Source: JAHECE01 sp963780675
GTDB taxonomy: Bacteria; Actinomycetota; Actinomycetes; Actinomycetales; JAHECE01
Reading direction: 5' to 3'
Assembly (NCBI GenBank): GCA_963780675.1
Contig: CAWACR010000003.1
Location: forward strand, 434,001-498,000
Length of the DNA stretch: 64,000 nucleotides
Position numbers and translations under genes: made by a program
The notes under the pieces: model-generated
Told to the model about the DNA's origin: nothing
Database searches by the model: none
What the model saw: only the letters and a program-made list of their open reading frames with translations
Shown: one piece after another, positions 35,279-44,936 of the stretch
Numbering within the stretch: the first letter of the stretch is position 1
Layout: the number at the start of each line of letters is the position of its first letter

Positions 35279-37136
35279 ATGGCCAAGGGTCCCCACCCCG
35301 CACCGCCGCGCGCGGCGTCCCGGCCTGCCGAACGCGCGGCGGGCGCGCCCCTGAGTTCGGCGCCCCCGCTCAGCCCGGCGATCGCCGAGCCTGCGACCGG
35401 GGCGCAGAGCCTCGTCCGCTCGCTCGAGGAGGCCGGCGTCGACGTCATCTTCGGCCTGCCCGGCGGGGCGATCCTGCCCGCCTATGACCCGCTGCTCGAC
35501 TCCACGAGGCTCCGCCACATCCTGGTGCGGCACGAGCAGGGTGCCGGCCACGCCGCGTCCGGCTACGCGCACGCGACGGGCCGGGTCGGGGTGTGCATGG
35601 TGACGTCCGGTCCGGGCGCGACCAACCTCGTGACGCCGCTCGCGGACGCCAACATGGACTCGATCCCGATGGTGGCGATCACGGGCCAGGTCGCGGCGCC
35701 GATGATCGGCACCGACGCCTTCCAGGAGGCGGACATCGTCGGGGCGACGATGCCGGTGACCAAGCACTCCTTCCTCGTCACGGACGCCGCCGACATCCCG
35801 CGGCGAATCGCCGAGGCGTTCCACATCGCCGCGACGGGCCGGCCCGGCCCGGTGCTCGTCGACATCGCCAAGAGCGCGCTCCAGGCGAACTCCACGTTCA
35901 CCTGGCCCAACGAGCTCGACCTGCCGGGCTATCACCCGACCACGAAGCCCCACGCCAAGCAGGTGCGTGAGGCTGCGCGCGCTTCTCGCCACGGCACGCC
36001 GACCCGTCCTCTACGTGGGCGGCGGCGTCATCCGGTCGGGCGCGAGCGCGCAGCTCCGGGTGCTGACCGACCTCTCGGGTGCGCCGGTGACCACCACCCT
36101 CATGGCCCGCGGCGCGCTGCCGGACTCGCACCCGCAGCACCTGGGCATGCCCGGGATGCACGGCACGGTGGCCGCGGTGGCGGCGCTGCAGAAGGCGGAC
36201 CTCATCGTCGCGCTCGGTGCTCGCTTCGACGACCGGGTGACGGGCAAGCTCTCGAGCTTCGCCCCGCACGCGAAGATCGTGCACGCGGACATCGACCCGG
36301 CCGAGATCTCCAAGAACCGGCACGCGGACGTTCCGATCGTCGGTGACCTCAAGGAGGTGCTCACCGACCTGTCGGCGGACCTCGCGCTCGAGCACGCCCA
36401 GCACGGCAAGCCGGACCTGGCCAGCTGGTGGCACCAGATCGACGACTGGCGCGAGACGTACCCGCTGGGCTGGACCCCCACCGACGATGGTCTCCTCGCC
36501 CCGCAGTACGTGATCAGCCGGCTGGGCGAGCTCTCGCCGCCGGACACGATCTACGTCGCCGGCGTCGGCCAGCACCAGATGTGGGCCTCCCAGTTCATCC
36601 GCTACGAGCACCCGAACACGTGGATCAACTCCGGTGGCCTCGGCACGATGGGCTACTCGGTGCCCGCCGCGATGGGTGCCAAGGTCGGCCGGCCGGACAC
36701 CACGGTCTGGTCGATCGACGGTGACGGCTGCTTCCAGATGACGAACCAGGAGCTCGCCACGTGCGCGCTCGAGGGAATCCCGATCAAGGTCGCGCTGATC
36801 AACAACTCGTCCCTCGGCATGGTCCGGCAGTGGCAGACGCTGTTCTACGACTCCCGCTATTCGCACACGGACCTGCACACCGGCCACGAGACCCGGCGGA
36901 TCCCGGACTTCGTGACGCTCGCCGAGTCCTACGGGTGTGTCGGGCTGCGGTGCGAGAGCGCCGGGGACGTCGACGCCACGATCAAGAAGGCGATGGAGAT
37001 CGACGACGTCCCCGTGGTCGTCGACTTCACCGTGTCCCGTAACGCCATGGTCTGGCCGATGGTGGCGGCCGGCGTGTCCAACGACGACATCCAGTACGCA
37101 CGCGGGATCACCCCCGCGTGGGACCGCGACGAGTGA
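35279..37136 (+). CDS. ilvB: Acetolactate synthase large subunit (one frameshift in this assembly)
   Basis: ThDP enzyme condensing pyruvate with pyruvate or 2-ketobutyrate. A Pro/Ala-rich N-terminal extension of about 40 residues precedes SLVRSLEEAGVDVIFGLPGGAILPAYDPL; the ThDP-activating Glu is in LVRHEQGAGHAASGYA, and GDGCFQMTNQELATCALEG with INNSSLGMVRQWQ forms the ThDP-Mg motif. An extra G near 35,981 breaks the frame between HAKQVREAAR and LLATARRPVLYVGGG; without it the protein has about 618 residues. AGGAGA 6 nt before the ATG. Preceded by its leader peptide and attenuator and followed by ilvN. Confidence 0.94.
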
Positions 37137-37155
37137 GCGGGCGAGGAGACCAACG

Positions 37156-37680
37156 ATGAGCAGGCACACCCTCTCGGTCCTGGTGGAGAACAAGCCCGGC
37201 GTCCTCACGCGCGTCGCGGCCCTGTTCGCCCGGCGGGCCTTCAACATCCACTCCCTGGCCGTGGGCCCCACGGAGCACGAGGCGATCTCGCGCATCACCG
37301 TCGTGGTCGACGTCGAGGAGTTCCCCCTCGAGCAGGTGACCAAGCAGCTGAACAAGTTGGTCAACGTGCTCAAGATCGTCGAGCTGGAGGCCGTGTCCTC
37401 GGTCCAGCGCGAGCTGCTCCTTGTCAAGGTCCGCGCCGACGACGCGACGCGGACGGCCGTGCTCCAGGTGGTCGAGCTGTTCCGCGCGCACATCGTGGAC
37501 GTCGCCCCGGACGCGGTGACGATCGAGGCGACCGGCGGGCCGGACAAGATTGCGGCCCTCCTCGCCGTCCTGGAGCCCTACGGTGTGCGTGAGATCGTGC
37601 AGTCCGGGATGGTCGCGATCGGCCGTGGCGGTCGCTCGATGACCGACCGCGCTCTCGAGCGCGTCGCCCGGACCGCCTGA
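37156..37680 (+). CDS. ilvN: Acetolactate synthase small (regulatory) subunit
   Basis: 174 residues. The N-terminal ACT domain starts HTLSVLVENKPGVLTRVAALFARRAFNI and continues LAVGPTEHEAISRITVVV; the C-terminal ALS_ss domain (about 80-165) contains ELLLVKVRAD and ATGGPDKIAALLAVLEPYGVREIVQSGMVAI. It binds valine and confers feedback control on IlvB. GAGGAG 7 nt before the ATG; begins 19 nt after ilvB and 46 nt before ilvC. Confidence 0.97.
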   Translation: MSRHTLSVLVENKPGVLTRVAALFARRAFNIHSLAVGPTEHEAISRITVVVDVEEFPLEQVTKQLNKLVNVLKIVELEAVSSVQRELLLVKVRADDATRTAVLQVVELFRAHIVDVAPDAVTIEATGGPDKIAALLAVLEPYGVREIVQSGMVAIGRGGRSMTDRALERVARTA

Positions 37681-37726
37681 CCGTCCACCGACGTCACATC
37701 GACACACCGAACCCGAGGAGAAAAAC

Positions 37727-38755
<1,029 letters not shown>

Positions 38756-39082
38756 CGGAGGTAGGAGCACTCGTTCCTCGCACTCCAAACCTCTGTCAGT
38801 GTGAGGTCTGACCCGATCAGACGACATCAGGGAGGCGCGGGTCTCCGACGGGCGCTTCGAACTCGGAGCCCCGGCGCGCATTTCGCGCCGGGGCTCCGAG
38901 TTGTTCTGGGTCCGCGTCGGCTCCAACCTAGATAGTCCCGGGGAGAGTGTGGTATCAGTGTGACTGGTGTGGCAGTTGAGGCCTAAGGGACGCAAGTGAC
39001 GATCTCACCCGTGTCGTTCGGTCAGCCGTCCGCATGACTCCAGCGTGACGCCGGGAACCTCCGGCGCGCGATCCCGTCACAC
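38756..39082. other. Intergenic region after ilvC
   Basis: 327 nt without a gene. It holds a weak stem overlapping the ilvC stop (38753-38762 with 38789-38798), a 6-bp hairpin at 38806-38822, the strong terminator at 38860-38902, and about 180 nt of comparatively AT-richer sequence that should contain the amidase promoter. Confidence 0.6.
38860..38902 (+). terminator. Terminator of ilvBNC
   Basis: Perfect 19-bp stem (38860-38878 with 38884-38902) closed by a 5-nt loop and followed by GTTCT. Confidence 0.88.
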
Positions 39083-42000
39083 GTGAGGCAGACACTGATG
39101 GCGTTTCGCCAAGTCGGCACGGCCGCGGCTATCTCGATGTTCGCTCTTCTCTCGGTCGGAGCGACGCCGGCGACAGCGCTCGGTGGGCCCTGGGTCATCG
39201 CGGACCCGTCGGCCCGTGCGCTCGCGTCCGGCGTGACGGGGACGGAGCCTGTCACCCTCGTCTCGCTCACGGATTCCCTGGGCGAGCGCACACCGGTTGC
39301 TCTGGACGGACTCGAACGACTCGGCATAGACGAGGCAACGGGCGGCGTGACGGACGGTGCCGCCGCCCAGCCGGCCTTGTGGGCGCCGATCCGGCCCCTG
39401 GCTTCGGCCGTCGTCGGTCTCGTCGGAGCTGCCCGTCGCACCGTCCCGGTCCGGAACCCTGCTCAGTCCGAAGCGGTGTCAACCGACGGCATCGCGATCC
39501 TGACGCCCCCGATCGCGACCTCCGAGTTCCTTGTCGCGGGCGTCACCTGGGAGGCAGGGGAGGTTCTCCCGCCTGACTCGCACGTCTTCATTCGCGTGCT
39601 GGAGGACTCAATCTGGTCCGAATGGCTCGAGAACGAACCGGAAGAGGCAGCCGATGCCGGCGCCGGCATGGTCGAGGGCACCGACCCCTTCGTGACCGGT
39701 GGCGCTGAGGCCTTTCAGATCCAGGTCACGGGGGATGCGGCCGCTCTGCCCCCCAGCCTTCGGATCAGTCTGATCCCCGCGCGTCCGGCGCCCGCGGAGG
39801 ACGTCGTGACCGAATCAACCGAGGAGCCGAGCACTCTCCCCACCGACGATCCGGTCGCCACGGTGGACGACGCGTCGCGTCTGACCCGTCTGGCAGGAGC
39901 GCCCACGGTCACGAATGCGCTCTACACGCCACAGACCTCGGTGGCGACCGCCGTCGACTCGGCGGCGGCCGCTCGGACGCCCAGTGTGACCCTGTCCGGT
40001 TCTCCGGTGGCCGCCCTTGCCAGGCCGACGATCACCAGTCGGTCTGGGTGGGGTGCCGATCCGTCGCTCCTGACGTGGTCGCCGACGTACGTGGCGACGA
40101 AGGCGGCGGTGGTCCACCACACAGCTGGGACCAACACGTACACAGCGGCGCAGTCGGCGTCGATCGTGCGGAGCATTTACTACTACCACGCGGTCACTCG
40201 AGGCTGGGGGGACATCGGGTACAACTTCTTGGTCGACAAGTACGGCCAGATCTTCGAGGGCCGATCCGGGTCGCTCACCGCTGCGGACGGTGTCCTTCCG
40301 GTCGGCGCACACGCCTCCGGCTTCAACACCGGCTCGCTGGGCATCTCGGCGATGGGCGACTACACCCAGGTCAACGCCCCCCAGGTCATCCTGGACTCGA
40401 TGGCGAGCGTGATCGCGTGGCGGTTCTCCGGCGCGGGGATTGTGATGGGAACGCCGAGCGGCTTCGTCTCGCCAGGCACGACCTACCGTCCGGCAGGTCA
40501 GTCGCTCCCGCGGATCTTCGCCCACCGGGACGTCGCTGCGACGACCTGCCCGGGCAACGACATCTACAGTCGGATCTCGTCGCTGACGAGTGCTGTGACC
40601 ACCAAGTTGGCGGCGTCCCCGTACGCCGGCCCCAACGCGGCGCGGTTGCCGAGCACGACGGTGACCGCCTCGTCGGAGAACACCGCGTCCGGCCAGAGTG
40701 CGGTCAAGGCGGTGGACGGATCCACGCTCGGCTTTCCGACCGACGCCACCAAGGAGTGGGCCACGCTGGGGGGAAAGCGGGGAGCTGGATCCAGCTCGCG
40801 TTTGCGACGCCCGTGATCATCGACCGCGTGGTTCTCGTCGACCGGCCCAACATCGCGGATCAGGTGACCGGCGGCACGCTCACATTCTCTGACGGCGGAA
40901 CCGTCACCGTGGGCACGCTATCCAACAGCGGGGCCGCGACGGTGGTGCCCTTCACGGCGCGGTCGGTGACCTCGGTCCGGTTCGCCGTGACGTCGGTCAG
41001 TTCCACGACGGCAAACGTCGGCCTGGCCGAGCTCGAGGCCTGGGGCGCCGCAGAGCCGGCGAACGCCGCACCCACGGCGAACGCGGGGCCCGACCAGTCC
41101 GTGTCAGCCGGGTCCGCGGTGCAGCTCAACGGCGCGGGCAGCACCGACCCTGAAGGAGCCGCTCTGACGTACGCGTGGAAGCAGGCCGCAGGGACAACGG
41201 TCACGCTGTCCGGCGCAGGCGCCGTCAGCCCGACCTTCACGGCGCCTACGACCGGCGGTCTCCTGACGTTCTCCCTGGTCGTCTCCGACGGAAAGCTCAC
41301 CAGCAGTGCCGACACCGTCACCGTCACGGTGGTCTCTCCTTCCGGGGTCAACCTCGGGCGGTCAGCGGGCGTCGCCGTGTCTTCGTCGTCGCAGAACACG
41401 TCGACGGGGCAGACGGCGGTGAAGGCAGTGGATGGGTCTGCCGTCGGGTTTCCGGCGGACTACACGAAGGAGTGGGCGACTGTCGGGGGGAAGGCAGGGA
41501 GTTGGATCCAACTCGGCTGGCCGATCCCCGTCACCCTGAACCGGGTGGTGCTCTACGACCGGCCCAACACCTCGGACCAGATCACCGCGGGCACCCTGAT
41601 GTTCTCCGACGGGAGCACCCTTGCCGTGGGCGCACTGACGAACTCCGGCGCGGCGACCGAGGTGACCTTCGCCGCGCGGACCGTCACTAGCGTGCGGTTC
41701 ACCGCTACTGCCGTCTCGGCGACGACCTCGAACATCGGCCTGGCCGAGTTCGAGGCGTGGGGCGCGCCCGCCCCGTCCACCAACGTCGCCCGCATCGGCG
41801 GACCAACCGTGAGCGCCTCGTCCCAGAACGCGGGCACCGGACAGACCGCCGCCAAGGCGGTCGACGGTTCCACCCTCGGCTACCCCGCCAACGCCTCCAT
41901 GGAGTGGGCAACCTCCGGAGGAAAGGCGGGCTCGTGGATCCAGCTCACTTGGGCCAGCCCGGTCACCCTGAATCGGGTGGTGCTCTACGACCGGCCCAAT

Positions 42001-42207
42001 ACCGCCGACCAGGTCACGGCCGGAACGCTGACCTTCTCCGACGGCTCCACAGTCGCCGTCGGCGCGCTCGCCAACACAGGGACCGCGACGGAGGTCAACT
42101 TCGCGAGCCGGACGGTGACAAGTGTGCGGTTCACCGCGTCCTCCGTGTCCGCAAGCACGTCCAACGTGGGCCTCGCCGAGATCGAGGCCTGGTCCAGCGC
42201 GGGGTGA
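39083..42207 (+). CDS. Exported N-acetylmuramoyl-L-alanine amidase (PGRP type) with discoidin-like repeats (one frameshift in this assembly)
   Basis: Signal peptide of about 32 residues; a Thr/Ala-rich region to about residue 310; then a PGRP/amidase_2 domain (about 315-500) with SRSGWGADPS, first zinc His in AVVHHTAGTNTYT, GDIGYNFLVDKYGQIFEGRSG, and second His and Cys in FAHRDVAATTCPGNDIY. The C-terminus has a discoidin (F5/8-C)-like repeat, a K319/PKD-like domain (NAGPDQSVSAGSAVQLNGAGS) and two more discoidin-like repeats, each with NRVVLYDRPN and LAE-EAWG motifs. A missing base near 40,778 breaks repeat 1. The start could be GTG 39083 or ATG 39098. It should cleave the stem peptide from wall glycan while bound to wall or surface sugars. 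Confidence 0.88.
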
Positions 42208-42265
42208 CGGCGGGGCCGTGCCTGGCGCGCTCGAGACGGCGCGTCGGGGAACCGGGCCGCTTCGG

Positions 42266-42271
42266 TACGAT
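42266..42271 (+). promoter_or_regulatory. -10 element of leuB
   Basis: TACGAT, 6 nt before the ATG at 42278. Confidence 0.6.
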
Positions 42272-42277
42272 CCGCTC

Positions 42278-43318
42278 ATGACGTCGAGCATCGATCTGGC
42301 CGTTGTCGCAGGGGACGGGATCGGACCCGAGGTGGTGGCGGAGGGCCTGAAGGTGCTGGACGCCGTCCTGGCGGGTTCGGGCACCACGGTCACCACCACG
42401 GCCTACGACCTGGGCGCGGCCCGCTGGCACCGCACGGGCGACACCCTCACGGACGCGGACCTCGAGGCGATCAAGGGCCACGACGCGATCCTCCTCGGCG
42501 CGATCGGCGACCCGACAGTCCCGAGCGGCGTCCTCGAGCGCGGACTGCTCCTGAAGCTCAGGTTCGCGCTCGACCACTACGTGAACCTCCGCCCCTCCCG
42601 CATCTACCCGGGCACGAGCACGCCGCTCGCCAACCCCGGCGAGGTGGACTTCGTGGTCGTCCGCGAGGGCACCGAGGGTCCGTACGTGGGCAACGGCGGC
42701 GCGATCCGCGTGGGCACGCCCCACGAGATCGCCAACGAGGTCAGCGTGAACACGGCGTTCGGCGTCGAGCGCGTGGTCCGGGACGCCTTCGCCCGCGCCG
42801 CGGCTCGTCCGCGCAAGAAGCTCACCCTGGTCCACAAGCACAACGTGCTGGTCCACGCGGGCCACCTGTGGCGGCGCACGGTGGAGGCCGTGAACGCGGA
42901 GTTCCCTGACGTCACCACGGACTACCTGCACATCGATGCGGCCACCATTTTCATGGTCACCAACCCGTCGCGCTTCGACGTGATCGTCACCGACAACCTC
43001 TTCGGCGACATCATCACGGACCTTGCCGCGGCGATCACCGGCGGCATCGGCTTGGCAGCCTCGGGCAACGTCAACCCCGACCGCGTGTTCCCGAGCATGT
43101 TCGAGCCCGTCCACGGCTCGGCCCCGGACATCGCGGGCCAGGCGAAGGCGGACCCCACGGCCACGATCTCCTCGGTCGCCCTCCTGCTCCGGCACCTCGG
43201 GCACGACGCCGCCGCGGATCGGATCGACGCGGCGGTGGCCGCGGACATCGCGGAGCGGACGACGGCGCGCAGCACGAGCCAGGTCGGCAACGACATCGCC
43301 GCACGAGTAGCCGGCTGA
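42278..43318 (+). CDS. leuB: 3-Isopropylmalate dehydrogenase
   Basis: 346 residues. NAD-dependent decarboxylating dehydrogenase: VAGDGIGPEVVAEGLKVL, FVVVREGTEGPYVGNGG, Tyr/Lys region KLTLVHKHNVLVHAG and VTDNLFGDIITDLAAAI with the metal-binding Asp, then FEPVHGSAPDIAGQ. It works in leucine synthesis and, when citramalate synthase is present (cimA lies 1.6 kb downstream), also on the methylmalate branch to 2-ketobutyrate. Leaderless-type start. Followed by a perfect inverted repeat before ilvE. Confidence 0.96.
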   Translation: MTSSIDLAVVAGDGIGPEVVAEGLKVLDAVLAGSGTTVTTTAYDLGAARWHRTGDTLTDADLEAIKGHDAILLGAIGDPTVPSGVLERGLLLKLRFALDHYVNLRPSRIYPGTSTPLANPGEVDFVVVREGTEGPYVGNGGAIRVGTPHEIANEVSVNTAFGVERVVRDAFARAAARPRKKLTLVHKHNVLVHAGHLWRRTVEAVNAEFPDVTTDYLHIDAATIFMVTNPSRFDVIVTDNLFGDIITDLAAAITGGIGLAASGNVNPDRVFPSMFEPVHGSAPDIAGQAKADPTATISSVALLLRHLGHDAAADRIDAAVAADIAERTTARSTSQVGNDIAARVAG

Positions 43319-43324
43319 CCCGCC

Positions 43325-43360
43325 GTGCGTGGCGCGGATCGACCGATCCGCGCCACGCAC
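43325..43360. terminator. Perfect inverted repeat between leuB and ilvE
   Basis: 17-bp arms, 43325-43341 and 43344-43360, separated by 2 nt; likely leuB terminator, no U tract. Confidence 0.75.
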
Positions 43361-43413
43361 GTCGCGGGCACCGCCCCGGCTACCGACCCACCGACCCTGG
43401 AGGTCACTCGACC

Positions 43414-44592
43414 ATGACGACCCCCGAGACCGTCCTGCCCGACTCGTTGACCGTGAGCCCCGTGCCGCTCGACGCCGCCCCGACCCCCCCGGCCGCAGGC
43501 GCTGACGCCGCGGCCCGCTGGGAGATCCGGCCCAACCCCCATCCCCGCTCCCCGGAGCACCGCGCCGCTCTCCTGCGGGAGCTGCGGTTCGGCACCGAGT
43601 TCACCGACCACCTCGCGCATGCGGTGTGGACGCCCGAGCTGGGCTGGCACGACCTGCGCGTCGAGGCCTACGGCCCGATCACGCTCGACCCGGGCTCTGC
43701 CGTCCTGCACTACGCCCAGGAGATCTTCGAGGGCCTCAAGGCGTACCGGCACGCCGACGGTTCCATCTGGGCGTTCCGCCCGGAGGCGAACGCCCGCCGG
43801 TTCGCCCAGAGCGCGCGGCGTCTCGCGCTGCCCCCGCTCACCGAGGAGGACTTCCTCGGGTCGCTCGAGGTGCTCGTTCGCATCGATCGCGACTGGGTGC
43901 CCGACGGCGCGGGCACCAGCCTCTATCTGCGGCCCTTCATGTTCGCCTCGGAGCGCTTCCTGGGCGTCCGGCCCGCGCGCTTCGTCGACTACATGGTGAT
44001 CGCCTCGCCGGTGGGCCCGTACTTCACCCACGGCTTCACCCCGGTGTCCATCTGGGTGGCCGAGGACTTCCACCGCGCCGGCCCGGGTGGCACCGGCTCC
44101 GCGAAGTGCGGGGGCAACTACGCCGCGAGCCTCCTGCCGCAGCAGATCGCCTACGAGCACGACTGCGCTCAGGTCTGCTTCCTGGACGCCGCCACGGGAA
44201 CGCTGGTCGAGGAGCTGGGCGGGATGAACGTCTTCGTCGTGGCCTCCGACGGTTCGGTCAGCACGCCGGCACTCACGGGGACGATCCTCGAGGGCGTGAC
44301 GCGCGCGTCGATCCTCCAGCTGCTCGTCGACGCCGGACGCACGGTCGAGGAGCGGTCCATCACCCTCGCGGAGCTCAAGCAGGGGATCGCGTCGGGCGAG
44401 ATCGCGGAGGTCTTCGCATGCGGCACGGCGGCGGTGATCACCCCGATCGGGCGGCTCAAGGGCGCGGACTTCGACCTCACGGTGGCCGACGGCGCGCCCG
44501 GGGAGACCACCCAGGCGCTGCACAGCCAGCTCACCGACATCCAGTACGGCCACGCCCCCGACCCGCACGGCTGGTTGCGCCGCCTGGCCTGA
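43414..44592 (+). CDS. ilvE: Branched-chain amino acid aminotransferase
   Basis: 392 residues, fold-type IV, actinobacterial/mitochondrial BCAT length. VLHYAQEIFEGLKAYRHADGSIWAFRPEANARRF, LYLRPFMFASERFLGV, PLP Lys231 in GGTGSAKCGGNYAASLLPQQ, LVEELGGMNVFVV and GTILEGVTRASILQL. Final step of valine, leucine and isoleucine synthesis. CTGGAGG 10 nt before the ATG. A Pro/Thr-rich stretch covers residues 1-35. Confidence 0.96.
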   Translation: MTTPETVLPDSLTVSPVPLDAAPTPPAAGADAAARWEIRPNPHPRSPEHRAALLRELRFGTEFTDHLAHAVWTPELGWHDLRVEAYGPITLDPGSAVLHYAQEIFEGLKAYRHADGSIWAFRPEANARRFAQSARRLALPPLTEEDFLGSLEVLVRIDRDWVPDGAGTSLYLRPFMFASERFLGVRPARFVDYMVIASPVGPYFTHGFTPVSIWVAEDFHRAGPGGTGSAKCGGNYAASLLPQQIAYEHDCAQVCFLDAATGTLVEELGGMNVFVVASDGSVSTPALTGTILEGVTRASILQLLVDAGRTVEERSITLAELKQGIASGEIAEVFACGTAAVITPIGRLKGADFDLTVADGAPGETTQALHSQLTDIQYGHAPDPHGWLRRLA

Positions 44593-44683
44593 CGACCTCC
44601 GCCCCTCCGCACCGGACGAGGAGTTGCGCCGGTTCCGGCCCGCGAGAACGGCACACCCGCGCGTTCGGCCGGAGCGGGGATGA

Positions 44684-44720
44684 CCAACGGCTCGCGCGAG
44701 TCTCTCGCGCGAGCCGTTGG
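44684..44720. terminator. ilvE terminator hairpin
   Basis: Perfect 17-bp stem (44684-44700 with 44704-44720) with a 3-nt loop, lying just upstream of the cimA leader promoter. Confidence 0.82.
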
Positions 44721-44738
44721 CTGACCGGCGGCGTGTGG

Positions 44739-44744
44739 CATGAT
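44739..44744 (+). promoter_or_regulatory. -10 element of the cimA leader transcript
   Basis: CATGAT, 6 nt before the leader GTG at 44751. Confidence 0.55.
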
Positions 44745-44750
44745 GGGCAC

Positions 44751-44780
44751 GTGACCCACTTCACGCTGATTATCGAGTAG
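44751..44780 (+). CDS. cimA leader peptide (9 residues)
   Basis: GTG...TAG frame encoding MTHFTLIIE (GTG read as Met). It contains Leu-Ile-Ile with one ATT codon, rare in this sequence. A stem (44782-44790 with 44797-44805) and then a U-tract terminator follow before cimA. Isoleucine codons in front of citramalate synthase, the committed enzyme of an isoleucine route, make amino-acid attenuation a consistent reading. The frame appears leaderless behind CATGAT. Confidence 0.78.
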   Translation: MTHFTLIIE

Positions 44781-44807
44781 CGCGTTCGGTCGACCCACCG
44801 AGCGCGC

Positions 44808-44835
44808 AGACCTCCCGTACTCGGGGGGTCTTTTT
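44808..44835 (+). terminator. cimA attenuator terminator
   Basis: 10-bp stem AGACCTCCCG / CGGGGGGTCT with one G-U pair and a TACT loop, ending in five T (44831-44835), 101 nt before cimA. Confidence 0.87.
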
Positions 44836-44936
44836 GTTGCCGGGACCACCCTTGCCCGGCCCCAGCCAGACCGGCGCGCACCCGCCGGTTCCCCGAGACA
44901 CCCGGCTCCAACGACGACGACGACGGAGAGCTCACC

